The notes below the pieces were generated by a model, which did no database searches, was not told where the DNA came from, and worked only from the letters and a program-made list of their open reading frames with translations. From assembly GCA_002084425.1 (NCBI GenBank), contig NBLN01000006.1:1-64000 (forward strand): DNA of 64,000 nt. The letters are read 5' to 3'. Each line of letters opens with the position of its first letter. The stretch's first letter is position 1. Source of the DNA: Desulfobacteraceae bacterium 4572_130 (GTDB lineage Bacteria; Desulfobacterota; Desulfobacteria; Desulfobacterales; Desulfobacteraceae). Below are positions 53,437 through 63,498 of the stretch, one piece after another. The position numbers and the translations under genes are program-made.

Positions 53437-55350
53437 TTACATAATTCTTTTAAAAAGTTTTTCAATCTCTGCTTTTTCCCACTTGATTTTAGTAGGACGA
53501 CCATGGGGACAATAATTAGGATTTTCGCATTTTTCAAGATCATAAAAAAGCTTTTCCATTTGTGTATGGTTTAAAATATGATTACCACGCAAGGCACTAT
53601 GGCATGACATTAAAATCAAACATTTATCAAGCCATTCAGGTTTTAATGCAGCATGTTTTGGATTAATTCTCAACTCAATGATTTTTTCAATCATCTCATA
53701 AATAAGCGGTTTAATCTCTTTGTTATCAATAATTGCAGGAATTGCTTTAATAATAAAAGTTGTGTTGCCAAAGGGTTCTATTTCTATTCCCAAAGATAAA
53801 AGTTCAGGTATTATGTTTTCAATAATATCAGCTTCTTTAAGCCCAAGTTCAAGAGTTTCAGGCACAACAAGACTTTGAGAACATGGAGAAAAAGATGATT
53901 TTTTTAATTTTTCATATATTATTCTTTCATGTGCTGCATGTTGATCAATTAAAATTATATTATTATTAGATTCTAGAATAATATATGTAGCAAAGACTTG
54001 ACCTATAATACTAAAATTAGATGTATCAAAATCAGATAAAGACGATGGAAAAAGTGATTTTAATTTTTCTGGATTATTTTGTTTTGAAATTTTTCTGGAA
54101 GATTTAATATTTTTATTAAATTCATAATGATTTTCAGCATTAAATTTTGTTTTATTTTTAGAAAAAGTATCTTTTAAAGGCAAATCAAATTTTAATTCAT
54201 CTTCACAAACTGATATATTTTGTGAAATATTTTTTTCTTTATTCCATTCAAATAAAGACTCATCAATTTTTTGTCTGGGCTTTTGTATAGAAATACCATA
54301 AGGTTGAAATCTTTTTTTTTCTATATTAATAAGAGCTTTTTCTACAGAACTTGTTACAGCTGAATATACATCCTGCTGGTTTGAAAATCTAACTTGAAGT
54401 TTAGCAGGATGAACATTAACATCAACTTTATTAAAATCAAGTGTTAGAAAAAGAATAGCAAGGGGAAATCGCGCCTTCATTATTCTACCCCTATATCCTC
54501 TAAATATAGCAGATACAATGGCTTTGTCTGTAACCATTCTATTATTAACAAAAAGTCTGATTTTCTGAGATGTACTTCTGGTAAGAGAAGGGTCTGAAAT
54601 ATATCCTGAAATTTGAATATTATTTTGTTTAAAAAAAACTTTGCAAAGATTATTTGCAATATCTTTTCCAAGTACTTCTAATACTCTATCAAACATATTA
54701 TCTATAGATGAAAAATTTTTAATAAGATTATTGTTATGAAAAAGCTTAAATTTAATCTTTGGATTTCCCAGGGCAATTCCTGAAAATATATCTGCAATAT
54801 GACCCATTTCAGTATTTAGTGATTTTAAAAATTTTTTTCTTGCTGGGGTATTAAAATAAAGATTTTTTACTTCTATCATGGTACCCAAAGGAGATCCTGT
54901 GTCAGAAACATCCATAAGTTTACCACCACTAATATATATCCTTGTTCCAACGTCAGAATCTTTTTGACTAGTTGTAAGTGTAAATTTTGAAACAGATGCA
55001 ATGGAAGGAAGTGCCTCGCCTCTAAAACCAAAAGTTTTTATTGAAAAAAGATCTTGGTCCGTAAAAATTTTACTTGTGGCATATCTTTCAATGGCAAGAA
55101 GAGCATTGTCTTTTGACATACCACAGCCATTATCAGACACTCTGATAAGATTTGTGCCTCCTTTTTCAATTTCCAATGTAATACTTTTAGACTTTGCATC
55201 AATGGCATTTTCCAAAAGTTCTTTTACAACAGAACAAGGACGCTCAACAACTTCTCCAGCAGCTATTTTATTAGAAATAATCTCGGGAAGTATTCTTATA
55301 TCAGGCATAAAATTATATTTTTTATTTGTTTTTAAGGATACTCTAGGCAA
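53437..55350 (-). CDS. mutL: DNA mismatch repair protein MutL (endonuclease type)
   Basis: The 637-residue protein has the GHKL ATPase motifs (KELLENAIDAKSKSITLEIE, VSDNGCGM, TFGFRGEALPSIASV) and a C-terminal domain with the nuclease motif IDQHAAHERIIYEKL and SCHSALRGN / CPHGRP. It nicks DNA in mismatch repair. The starting MPRVSLKTNKKYN is probably too early; the internal Met in MPDIRILPEII (about residue 15) is the likelier start. mutS is not in the window. ispD follows 21 bases downstream. Confidence 0.93.
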   Translation of the reverse strand: MPRVSLKTNKKYNFMPDIRILPEIISNKIAAGEVVERPCSVVKELLENAIDAKSKSITLEIEKGGTNLIRVSDNGCGMSKDNALLAIERYATSKIFTDQDLFSIKTFGFRGEALPSIASVSKFTLTTSQKDSDVGTRIYISGGKLMDVSDTGSPLGTMIEVKNLYFNTPARKKFLKSLNTEMGHIADIFSGIALGNPKIKFKLFHNNNLIKNFSSIDNMFDRVLEVLGKDIANNLCKVFFKQNNIQISGYISDPSLTRSTSQKIRLFVNNRMVTDKAIVSAIFRGYRGRIMKARFPLAILFLTLDFNKVDVNVHPAKLQVRFSNQQDVYSAVTSSVEKALINIEKKRFQPYGISIQKPRQKIDESLFEWNKEKNISQNISVCEDELKFDLPLKDTFSKNKTKFNAENHYEFNKNIKSSRKISKQNNPEKLKSLFPSSLSDFDTSNFSIIGQVFATYIILESNNNIILIDQHAAHERIIYEKLKKSSFSPCSQSLVVPETLELGLKEADIIENIIPELLSLGIEIEPFGNTTFIIKAIPAIIDNKEIKPLIYEMIEKIIELRINPKHAALKPEWLDKCLILMSCHSALRGNHILNHTQMEKLFYDLEKCENPNYCPHGRPTKIKWEKAEIEKLFKRIM

Positions 55351-55426
55351 AGCATAGTTCTAGTATATTAAAATTCTGAAAAACTAGAACAAAATAAATA
55401 AAAATTAAAACACTATTAAAGTTAGG

Positions 55427-56323
55427 CTAAATCTTTTTATCTTTATTTTTAGTATAGGGAATTAACAGGCAGGGAAAAATTGATTTATCAGCAATGGTTT
55501 TTGTTATACTTCCCATCCATCTTTCAGCCAGTTCTGACTTTTTAGATGAACCCATAACAATCATGGAAGCTTTATATTCATGTGCAGCTTTTTCTATTTC
55601 TTTAACTGGATCACCAATATAAACATGTGCCCTTGCATCAATATCATATTCTTCAAAATCATCGCAAAGACCATCTAATTTTTTTCTTTCTTGTTTTCGT
55701 ATTTTCTGCACATCATGAGTTGACGAACTTTTTAATTTTTTCTCACTTGTAACATGCATGATGTCTATTTTACCAACAACATTTTTTAAGGTTTTTAAAT
55801 ATTTTGCAGCTTTCATACTTGTAGAAGACCAATTAGTTGCAAAAAGCGGATTTTTAAAAGGTTCTTCAGGTACAATATTATTTTTTTCCATATGTTTAAA
55901 AACCAAAATAGGAATTGGTGATCTTCTAATGAGTTCTGTAATATCTGAGCCTGAATAAAGTTGTTTTAAAACACTTTTGTGAGAATGCCCTATTACAATA
56001 AGATCTGGTTTTTCTTGCTCCACAGCATTAAGAATTTGGGGTACCAAAGTTCCAACTTCCATATAGGCACCCACCTCCATACCCATTTCAAATAAATTTT
56101 CTGCCCAGTCTATAAAACGGATATTTGCAATTTCCTTAAGTTTTACAGTTTCCTCTTTAAGAAATCCATCTCCACCACGATGCATAGCAACTTTATCTCT
56201 TTCAATAACATTTAAAAAAACTACATGTTCAAGGTCAGCTTTTCTTAAATTTAATAAGGAAGATAAAGTATCAAAGCAAAGATCTTCAAATTTAGTTACA
56301 AATAGAAGTTTTTTTATTTTCAT
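55427..56323 (-). CDS. Tandem universal stress protein
   Basis: The 298-residue protein has two UspA domains: first about 1-145 (LLFVTKFEDLCFDTLSSLLN, DLIVIGHSHKSVLKQLYSGS) and second about 155-295 (LFATNWSSTSMKAAKYLKTL, MIVMGSSKKSELAERWMGSI). The second ends with the ATP-binding GxxG-x9-G(S/T)-like pattern; the first has HSHKSVLKQLYSGSDIT. Usp proteins bind nucleotides and support stress survival. It is the last gene of the antiporter and kinase set. Confidence 0.88.
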   Translation of the reverse strand: MKIKKLLFVTKFEDLCFDTLSSLLNLRKADLEHVVFLNVIERDKVAMHRGGDGFLKEETVKLKEIANIRFIDWAENLFEMGMEVGAYMEVGTLVPQILNAVEQEKPDLIVIGHSHKSVLKQLYSGSDITELIRRSPIPILVFKHMEKNNIVPEEPFKNPLFATNWSSTSMKAAKYLKTLKNVVGKIDIMHVTSEKKLKSSSTHDVQKIRKQERKKLDGLCDDFEEYDIDARAHVYIGDPVKEIEKAAHEYKASMIVMGSSKKSELAERWMGSITKTIADKSIFPCLLIPYTKNKDKKI

Positions 56324-56364
56324 TATTTTTCTAATACTCCTTTTAAAAATGCTTTATAAATAAA

Positions 56365-56757
56365 TTATCCTATTTTTTTTTGGATCGCTTCAATAAGTTC
56401 TTCTGGTTCAACAGGTTTTTCTAAATAAATATCAGGCTTTGGAACCTTTCCATTTTGGAATTCATCAAGAACTTTTTGTGAGCGTAAAAAAGACTTCAAA
56501 GATATTCCAGTAAACATAATAACTGGAATTTTTTTTAATGAATCATCAGTTTTAAGCTTGCGAAACAATTGAATCCCACTTCCCCTTGGCATAAGTACAT
56601 CAAGAATCACCAAATCAGGTTTATGTTTTTCAATCATATCTTTTCCCTCTATTCCATCATGGGCAATTAGAGGGGTATAATTATTTTCTTCAAGAACAGT
56701 TAAAAGAAATGTTCGCACATCATCGTCATCATCAACGATAAGCACCTTTTTATTCAT
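56365..56757 (-). CDS. Single-domain response regulator
   Basis: The 130-residue protein is a lone receiver domain: acidic pair DDDDDVRTF near 9-13, phosphorylatable Asp in PDLVILDVLMPRGSG near residue 53, Thr/Lys in VIMFTGIS and YLEKPVEPEEL. There is no output domain. It lies between a receiver-PAS-kinase hybrid and the Usp gene, so it probably relays phosphate within this set. Confidence 0.9.
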   Translation of the reverse strand: MNKKVLIVDDDDDVRTFLLTVLEENNYTPLIAHDGIEGKDMIEKHKPDLVILDVLMPRGSGIQLFRKLKTDDSLKKIPVIMFTGISLKSFLRSQKVLDEFQNGKVPKPDIYLEKPVEPEELIEAIQKKIG

Positions 56758-56794
56758 AATTAATCCTCCTTAATGGCATTTAAAAACTCTCCAG

Positions 56795-56930
56795 CAACCA
56801 AAGCCTATAGATTTTTGCAAGACTTTAAGATATTACAAATATGATTTCATCTCTATCTTGTATATAAAGCTTTTTACCTGAGCATCTATATTTCAAATTT
56901 GGACTTTTTACATGTTTATCATGTTTTTAT
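56795..56930. repeat. Possible family C repeat
   Basis: GCAAGACTTTAAGATATTAC ... AAGCTTTTTACCTGAGCATC, TATATTTCAAATTTGGACTT, TTTACATGTTTATCATG. It resembles 11.80-11.95 kb and, split, 50.75-50.97 kb. It occupies the 169-base gap between the hybrid kinase and the lone receiver gene. Confidence 0.45.
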
Positions 56931-58447
56931 TCTATAATGTCTTTAAAGGGTAATCTAATAGTAAATGTTGTTCCCTTATTTAGGTTGGATTTAAAATCAA
57001 TTGTACCATTATGCTCTTGTATCAGTTTTTTTGTAACAAGTAAGCCAAGCCCAGTTCCTCTTCCTCCTTTGGTGCTAAAAAAAGAAGTGTAAAGATTATC
57101 CATTGTTTCCTGATGCATACCGCGACCATTATCTTCCACTTCAAGACAAAATATTTTATTTTTTTCAACACTTGTTTTTATAGAGACAAACCAGTTTTTA
57201 TTAGTATCTTCATCATCCAGGCAGGCATCCATAGCATTTGAAACAAGATTTAATAAACTTCTGTGAATTGTTTTGTTATCTATCAATACTTCTCCAATAG
57301 CAGAATCCAGCTTTTTTTTAATTTTAATATCATTCTTTTCTGCCACATTTTCAACAAGCTGAATAACTTCATTAATAACTTCATTGGGAGAACATTTTTG
57401 ATATTCTGGATCTCTTTCTTTAGAGTAGGTCAATAAATCCTGAACTAGATTAGATGTTCGATTAATATGTTTTTTAATGGTATTCCACCCAGCTCTCAGT
57501 TTTTCTGTATTATTATTTTTAAGACCAACATCCAGAACATAACTTCCGCCTTTAAGACCCACAAGAATATTTTTTATATAATGGGCAAGCCCACTTACTG
57601 TTTGCCCCACAGCAACTAATCTTTCTGATTGAATAAGCTCTTTTTCAAGTTTTTTAATATCAGTTAAATCTTGAAAAAAAGACACACTACCTATAATTTT
57701 ATCTTTTTCATATAAAATATTACCGGAAAAACTTATGGGAATTTCTTTACCATTTTTTGAAAATAATGTTGTTTCTTTCCATGGAAGCCGTCCATTTTTA
57801 TGCATTTCAGTTTCTAATTCTAATGCTTCTATTATTTCATCAGGATAAAGAGCTTTAATATCTATTTTATTTATAACATCAGATTGTTTTTGTTGGAAAA
57901 GTCTTTCAGCTTCTGGATTAAAAATAACAATTTTCCAAGAATTATCTGTTGCAACAATTCCATTGTTGGAACTTTTAATTAATAATTTTTGAAAATCAGA
58001 TTTTCTTCTTATTTCTGTTGTTGCCTCTTTTATCTTATTTTCTAAATTTTCAGTATATTCATTAAGTTTTTTTCTAATATCAATTTTTGATTCTGCCCTT
58101 GTAAGCGCAATGGCAAGAGCTTCATCCCTTACTGGTTTGTTAATAAAATCAGATGCACCATATTGCAGTGCCATAATGGTTGAATCAATGTCTCCATGTC
58201 CAGTTATAATTATAACTTCCTTTTCAGAGTCAATTTCTTTTATTTTTTTTAAAAGTTCTAGTCCATCCATTCCCGGCATTTTAATATCAGTTATAACTAT
58301 ATCAGGAGACTCTTTTTTAAAGCCTTCAAGTCCCTCCTCACCACTATATGCAGGAATTGTAATATATCCATCACTTCTTAATGACATTGAAAGAAGCCTT
58401 ACATTTGATTCTTCATCATCAACGACTAGAATTTTTCTTGGTGTCAT
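56927..58447 (-). CDS. Receiver-PAS-histidine kinase hybrid
   Basis: The 506-residue protein has an N-terminal receiver (1-120; ILVVDDEESNVRLL, Asp in DIVITDIKMPGMDGLEL), a coiled linker, a PAS domain (about 160-275), a kinase with His in VSGLAHYIKNILVGLKGGSY, and an ATPase domain (NLVSNAMDACLDDED, DNGRGM, GGRGTGLGLLVTKKLI). The His motif is the HYIKN variant, not the common HEIxN. Its kinase half is nearly copied in the protein from 61613. It is probably cytoplasmic as no membrane segment is seen. Confidence 0.88.
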   Translation of the reverse strand: MTPRKILVVDDEESNVRLLSMSLRSDGYITIPAYSGEEGLEGFKKESPDIVITDIKMPGMDGLELLKKIKEIDSEKEVIIITGHGDIDSTIMALQYGASDFINKPVRDEALAIALTRAESKIDIRKKLNEYTENLENKIKEATTEIRRKSDFQKLLIKSSNNGIVATDNSWKIVIFNPEAERLFQQKQSDVINKIDIKALYPDEIIEALELETEMHKNGRLPWKETTLFSKNGKEIPISFSGNILYEKDKIIGSVSFFQDLTDIKKLEKELIQSERLVAVGQTVSGLAHYIKNILVGLKGGSYVLDVGLKNNNTEKLRAGWNTIKKHINRTSNLVQDLLTYSKERDPEYQKCSPNEVINEVIQLVENVAEKNDIKIKKKLDSAIGEVLIDNKTIHRSLLNLVSNAMDACLDDEDTNKNWFVSIKTSVEKNKIFCLEVEDNGRGMHQETMDNLYTSFFSTKGGRGTGLGLLVTKKLIQEHNGTIDFKSNLNKGTTFTIRLPFKDIIE

Positions 58448-58521
58448 GTTCTTTCCTTATAAATATGGATAGACTTATAAAAATTATTTATCATTTTTTG
58501 ACATATTCTAATATTATGTTT

Positions 58522-60294
58522 TTAGGAATAAGGGAATTTAATTTTAAATGAAGAGCCTTTACCTTTCTCGCTTTCAACTTTAATTGTCCCACCATAATCT
58601 TTAATAATTCCATAACTTATACTTGTACCAAGACCTGTTCCTTTGCCTGTTTCTTTTGTTGTAAAAAAGGGTTCAAACAATTTTTCCTTTACATCTTTGC
58701 TCATGCCTACTCCAGTATCTGAAACAATTATCACAACATGATTTTTTTCTATAAATGATTCAAATTTTAATTTTTTTTCTGCTTTGCTACCTGAAGTTGT
58801 AAGATTGGTTTTTTCATCCATAGAATCAATAGCATTGCTTACTAAATTAATAAATACCTGCTCCAGACGATTATGTTCAGCTCTTATTTTAGGTATATCA
58901 AAAGTAAGGTCTAGTTCAATTTCTATTTCATGAGCTTTTAACTGATGACCAAAAATTTTAAAAACATCATTAATAGGATCATTAATATTAATTTTTTTAA
59001 CAATTCTGTCAGACTGTCTTGCAAAATCTCTAACATGTTTAATCACTCCAGCAGCTCTTCCAACATTAGTAATTATATCATTAACCATATCCTTTAATTC
59101 ATCATCAGAAATTTTATAGCCTTTTTTCATCATTTTTAAAATCAAATCACCGCAGATTTGAATAATATTTAATGGCTGATTAATTTCATGGGCCATACCA
59201 GCAGCCATAGTACCAAGTGTTGCCATCTTGCCGGCCTGAATTAATTGGGTATCTTTTTCTATGCTTTCAGTAATATCTGTTGCAGATACAATAAGAACAT
59301 CTCTAAGACTATAGTTGGCATAGGAAACTTTTAAATTAACAAAAAAAGGTTTTCTCCCTTTTTTATAATGTCGTTTTTTTGTCAAAAGGATAGATTGATT
59401 AATTGATAATTTTTCCAATCCTTTTATAATAGTTTCATCATCTTTTTCTCCAAGCTCCAGAAAAGATTTTCCTATAATTTCTTTTTTTGTATATTGATAA
59501 TCATTTGCAGCCCTGGGATTTACATCTAAAATTTTAAATGTTTTTGTATTAATTATAAAAATTGGATTGGGATTATTATCAAAAAGAGAATGATATTTTT
59601 CCTCTGATTTTTCTTTTTGTTTATAAAGCAATGCAATTTTTTCGTTTTGCCGCTCTCGCTCTTCTTCTATTTTTTTTACTTCAGTTTTATCCCACAAAGT
59701 TTCAATTGCTCCAACTATTTCCCCTTTACGGGATTTAATAGGAGCAGCAGTAAAAAAAATCCATTTTCCATTTTCTCCTAGATGTGGAAAAAATTCTTCA
59801 GCTTCATAGGCTCCTTCAATTACAGTTGATTTCTGCCATAAACCTGAATAATATTTATCAACATCTTTACCCTCACTTTCAGTAACAATAAGATCTGCTA
59901 GAGTTGGTCGTTTTTCACTTCTAAATGGAAACCATTGAGTATCAGTTCCTACAGCATTTTTTGCAGCATAACCAGTAAGTTTTTCACATGCTCTGTTCCA
60001 GTGAGTAATAATATGATTCTGGTTTATAACAAAAGTAGGCACCATACTGCCCCTAATAATTTGTGAAACAGATTTTTCACTTTCAATGAGTTCTTTATTT
60101 TCATCCTGCAGGTATTGAATTTTTTTATCGGCAATTTTACTAATACGATTGGAAAATTGTTCAAAAAGTTTTTGTACTTTTATATTAGAGGTTATTTCTT
60201 TAACTTGTTTTTTTATTTTAAGTATTTCTTCCTCTGCTTGAATATCCTTTAAAAAAAGTATGGATTCAAAACTATTCATTTTTATTTTTTCCAT
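58522..60294 (-). CDS. PAS-PAS histidine kinase
   Basis: The 590-residue protein has an N-terminal coiled coil (10-75), PAS 1 (about 78-205; MVPTFVINQNHIITHWNRAC, FFPHLGENGKWIFFTAAPIK), a coiled linker, PAS 2 (about 232-350), then a kinase with His in AAGMAHEINQPLNIIQICGD and ATPase motifs NLVSNAIDSMDE, DTGVGM, GKGTGLGTSISYGIIK. No membrane segment. Its first half is closely similar to the neighbouring kinase at 60315-61613, including at DNA level. Confidence 0.88.
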   Translation of the reverse strand: MEKIKMNSFESILFLKDIQAEEEILKIKKQVKEITSNIKVQKLFEQFSNRISKIADKKIQYLQDENKELIESEKSVSQIIRGSMVPTFVINQNHIITHWNRACEKLTGYAAKNAVGTDTQWFPFRSEKRPTLADLIVTESEGKDVDKYYSGLWQKSTVIEGAYEAEEFFPHLGENGKWIFFTAAPIKSRKGEIVGAIETLWDKTEVKKIEEERERQNEKIALLYKQKEKSEEKYHSLFDNNPNPIFIINTKTFKILDVNPRAANDYQYTKKEIIGKSFLELGEKDDETIIKGLEKLSINQSILLTKKRHYKKGRKPFFVNLKVSYANYSLRDVLIVSATDITESIEKDTQLIQAGKMATLGTMAAGMAHEINQPLNIIQICGDLILKMMKKGYKISDDELKDMVNDIITNVGRAAGVIKHVRDFARQSDRIVKKININDPINDVFKIFGHQLKAHEIEIELDLTFDIPKIRAEHNRLEQVFINLVSNAIDSMDEKTNLTTSGSKAEKKLKFESFIEKNHVVIIVSDTGVGMSKDVKEKLFEPFFTTKETGKGTGLGTSISYGIIKDYGGTIKVESEKGKGSSFKIKFPYS

Positions 60295-60314
60295 ATTAGT
60301 TTATTCCAATAGAA

Positions 60315-61613
60315 TTAGAAGTTGTTCCCTGGCACACCTATGGGCAATCTAATTATAAATGTTGTTCCCTTACCAAGTTTGCTTGTAAAATCAATTGTAC
60401 CATTATGTTCTTTTATAAGCTTACTTGTAACAAATAATCCAAGTCCAGTTCCTTTGTTTCCTTTAGTACTAAAAAAAGATGTGTAAAGATTATCTTTTGC
60501 TGTTTTAGTCATACCGCAACCATTATCTTTTATTTTAATACATACTATTTTATTATTTTCAATGCTTGTTTCAATGGAAACAAACCAATCTTTGTCAGTA
60601 CTTTTATCATCAAGGCAGGCATCAATACCGTTTGAAATAAGATTTAATAAACTGCGATGGATTGTTGTTGGATCCATAAATACTTCATTAATTGTTAAAT
60701 CAAGTATAGTTTTAATTTTAATTCCTTTTTCCTTTGCCATATCTTTAACAAGATCAACAACATCCTTAATAATTTCATTGGGAAAGCATTTTTGATACTC
60801 AGGTTCCTTTAGTTTTGAACAAGTTAATAAATCTTGAGCTAAATCAGATATTCGGCTGATATTTTTTTTAATGGTATTCCAGCCTTTTTTCATCTTTTCC
60901 GTATTATTATTTTTAAACCCAACATCCAGCACATAACTTCCTCCCTTAAGCCCTACAAGAATATTTTTTATGTAATGTGCCATACCGCTTACTGCCCGTT
61001 CTTTTTCCTGTTCTATTTTTTTTGTTTCAGTTTTATCCCATAAAGTTTCAATTGCTCCAATTATTTCACCTTTACGAGATTTAATAGGAGCAGCAGTAAA
61101 AAAAATCCATTTTCCATTTTCTCCCAGGTGTGGAAAAAATTCTTCTGCTTCATATGCTCCTTCAATTATAGCTGATCTATTCCACAAATCCATATAATAT
61201 TTATTAATGTCATTTTTCCCCATTGAAGCTATAATCACATCTGCCATTGTTGGTCGTTTTTTTAATCTAAATGGTGTCCAATGTTTGTTAGTTCCTATGA
61301 TATCCTTTGCAGCATACCCAGTAAGTTTTTCACATGCTCTGTTCCAGTGAGTAACAATACGATTTTGATTTATAACAAAAGTAGGAATCATACTGCCATT
61401 AATAATTTGTGAAACAGCTTTTTCTCTTTCAATGAGTTTCTTTTTTTCATCTTGTATGTTTTGAATTTTTTTACTAGCAATTTTTGTAACAGTATTTGAA
61501 AATCCATCAAAAATTTTTTCTATTTCAGAATAATCAGTTGCTTTTTTTATTCTTTTTTTTGCTTCTATAATTTCTTCCTTTATTTGAAAATTTATTTTCA
61601 TATCTATTCTCAT
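60315..61613 (-). CDS. PAS histidine kinase, mosaic of its neighbours
   Basis: The 432-residue protein has a coiled N-terminus and a PAS domain (about 70-200; MIPTFVINQNRIVTHWNRAC) very like PAS 1 of the next gene, then a kinase half (VSGMAHYIKNILVGLKGGSY, NLISNGIDACLDDKS, DNGCGM, NKGTGLGLFVTSKLI) very like that of the receiver-hybrid gene two further on. The junction is near residue 215 (ETKKIEQEKERAVSGMAHYI). It starts 32 bases after the antiporter stop and ends 20 bases before the next start. Confidence 0.88.
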   Translation of the reverse strand: MRIDMKINFQIKEEIIEAKKRIKKATDYSEIEKIFDGFSNTVTKIASKKIQNIQDEKKKLIEREKAVSQIINGSMIPTFVINQNRIVTHWNRACEKLTGYAAKDIIGTNKHWTPFRLKKRPTMADVIIASMGKNDINKYYMDLWNRSAIIEGAYEAEEFFPHLGENGKWIFFTAAPIKSRKGEIIGAIETLWDKTETKKIEQEKERAVSGMAHYIKNILVGLKGGSYVLDVGFKNNNTEKMKKGWNTIKKNISRISDLAQDLLTCSKLKEPEYQKCFPNEIIKDVVDLVKDMAKEKGIKIKTILDLTINEVFMDPTTIHRSLLNLISNGIDACLDDKSTDKDWFVSIETSIENNKIVCIKIKDNGCGMTKTAKDNLYTSFFSTKGNKGTGLGLFVTSKLIKEHNGTIDFTSKLGKGTTFIIRLPIGVPGNNF

Positions 61614-61645
61614 TGTGTGTTATCTTATTTTTTTAAAAAAAATTT

Positions 61646-63241
61646 CTAGAAGAAAATCAATGATATAACAATAAAAACAGGAATTAAAATTACAAAAGAG
61701 TATTTAAATATATATCCAAAAAAACTTGGCATTGGTGTTCCACTTTCCACTGCAATGGATCTTACCATAAAATTGGGTGCGTTCCCAATATAACTGCATG
61801 CTCCAAAAAATACAGCACCAACGGAAATAGCCTGTAAATATATAGGGTTCTCTGCCATAAGCAATGGAACAGATTGTGCTTCAGCCATGCCGGCATAAAA
61901 AGTGCCAAGAGCTGTGTTAAAAAAAGTAAGATATGTAGGAGCATTATCAAGAAAAGCTGAAAGCATTCCTGTTACCCAAAAATAATGATATGGTTCTTTT
62001 ACAGCATTAATTATAAAAGCAAGCTCTCCCTTTGACCCAGCTTTTAGTAACAGCAGACATGGAATCATTGTGATAAAAATTCCTATAAAAAGATATGCAA
62101 CCTCAATAATAGGAAACCATGTAAAATCATTTTTTTCCCGCAATACTTTTGGAGTTGCCCATAAAGAAAAAATTCCAATAACAATAAGCAGAATATCTCG
62201 TATCCAATCTTGAAGTCCCCTGTGAACTCCCAAAGTATTAATTTCACCCAGATCAAGAATACCGCTCATAAGCACTGCACCGATAACACCTGCCAGAAAA
62301 ATAAAATTATAACTTCCTGTAAGTTTTAAAGGTTTTTTTATTTCATTTTCAGGTACTTTAACACCTTCTTTTTTATAATAATATGTATCAAGTAAAAAAT
62401 ACATTAAAAGTATAATACTAGAAGCTATAAGCATGTGAGAAGAAATATTAAATGTCCAGAAAAAGGAAACCCCATGTAGAAATCCCAAAAACAAAGGAGG
62501 ATCACCAAGAGGTGTTAAAGAACCTCCAATATTTGCAACCAGAAAAATGAAAAAAACAACCATAAAGGTTCTGTTTTTTCGATAGTTATTTGCACGCAAA
62601 AATGGCCGAATCATCAGCATGGCAGCACCTGTAGTGCCCATCCATGATGCTAAAATGGTACCTATTAAAATCATAATTGTATTAACAACAGGAGTGCCTC
62701 TTAAAGAGCCTTCAACCAAAATACCTCCTGAAACAGTATAAAGCACCCATAAAAGAATAATAAAAGGAACATAATCAGCAAGAATAATATGAAGTATTTC
62801 ATACATTGCCTGATTTTTGTATATTAAGAGAAAAGGTAGTGCTATGGACATTGCCCAAAAACCTGAAATCTTACCAAAATTTTTATGCCAAAAATGTTCT
62901 GCAATAAGGGGGAGAAATGCAATAGAAAGCAGCATACATGCAAAGGGAATACAACTCCATAAAGGTAGCATTTCTCCCAGGTTTATATGTCCATGTGTAT
63001 TTTCATGATGGGCATCAGACAAAGTAGAATCCTCTGAATTATGATCAGGGGTTACATTTTGGGTGCTTGTAGAACTATTTGCAGAAAAAGATGTTGTTTT
63101 TAAATTAATACTATTATGGTTTAAAGAATTTAATTGAAGAGTGTTTGAGGAATTGTGATTTAATGCAATAGCATAGGTTGAAGATAATAATAAAAATACA
63201 AATACAAATAAAAAAAGGGAGGTTATTCTTTTAAACTTCAT
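61646..63241 (-). CDS. Putative Na+/H+ antiporter of the CitMHS-2/NhaD-like group
   Basis: The 531-residue protein has a signal-like first segment (about 8-28), a 75-residue Asn/Ser/His-rich extracytoplasmic stretch, then about 11-12 membrane segments with the ion-transporter signatures VANIGGSLTPLGDPPLFLGF, AFLDNAPTYLTFFNTALG and FGACSYIGNAPNFMVRSIA. Such proteins are annotated as sodium:proton antiporters; related ones carry citrate or arsenite. It heads the operon-like run of kinases, receiver and Usp, suggesting these sense or respond to its transport. Confidence 0.82.
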   Translation of the reverse strand: MKFKRITSLFLFVFVFLLLSSTYAIALNHNSSNTLQLNSLNHNSINLKTTSFSANSSTSTQNVTPDHNSEDSTLSDAHHENTHGHINLGEMLPLWSCIPFACMLLSIAFLPLIAEHFWHKNFGKISGFWAMSIALPFLLIYKNQAMYEILHIILADYVPFIILLWVLYTVSGGILVEGSLRGTPVVNTIMILIGTILASWMGTTGAAMLMIRPFLRANNYRKNRTFMVVFFIFLVANIGGSLTPLGDPPLFLGFLHGVSFFWTFNISSHMLIASSIILLMYFLLDTYYYKKEGVKVPENEIKKPLKLTGSYNFIFLAGVIGAVLMSGILDLGEINTLGVHRGLQDWIRDILLIVIGIFSLWATPKVLREKNDFTWFPIIEVAYLFIGIFITMIPCLLLLKAGSKGELAFIINAVKEPYHYFWVTGMLSAFLDNAPTYLTFFNTALGTFYAGMAEAQSVPLLMAENPIYLQAISVGAVFFGACSYIGNAPNFMVRSIAVESGTPMPSFFGYIFKYSFVILIPVFIVISLIFF

Positions 63242-63273
63242 AAATCATTTATCTCCTTTTATAACAGGATAGT

Positions 63274-63402
63274 ATAAGGCTTTTGCATAATACTTGATTT
63301 TGTTCAAATTTTATAGTGAAGATGTATTGTAATATCTTGAACCTAAAATTTAATAAAAGAAAGCAAGCCCTATTTACAAGTATTTATATAAAGTTCTTAT
63401 AG
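63274..63402 (-). repeat. Dispersed repeat family B, copy 7
   Basis: Reverse orientation: AAGGCTTTTGCATAATACTT at one side, with TTCAAATTTTATAGTGAAGA and TGTATTG inside, to GCAAGCCCTATTTACAAGTA. The far inverted end is missing. It lies between the antiporter gene and uvrC. Confidence 0.75.
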
Positions 63403-63498
63403 TATATATTGAAGTCTTGAAAAAATACTATAATATAGTAAAATTTTCCAAAATACTATTGAAAAGTCAAGCAATAATAAAAATTCTTATATCATTCA

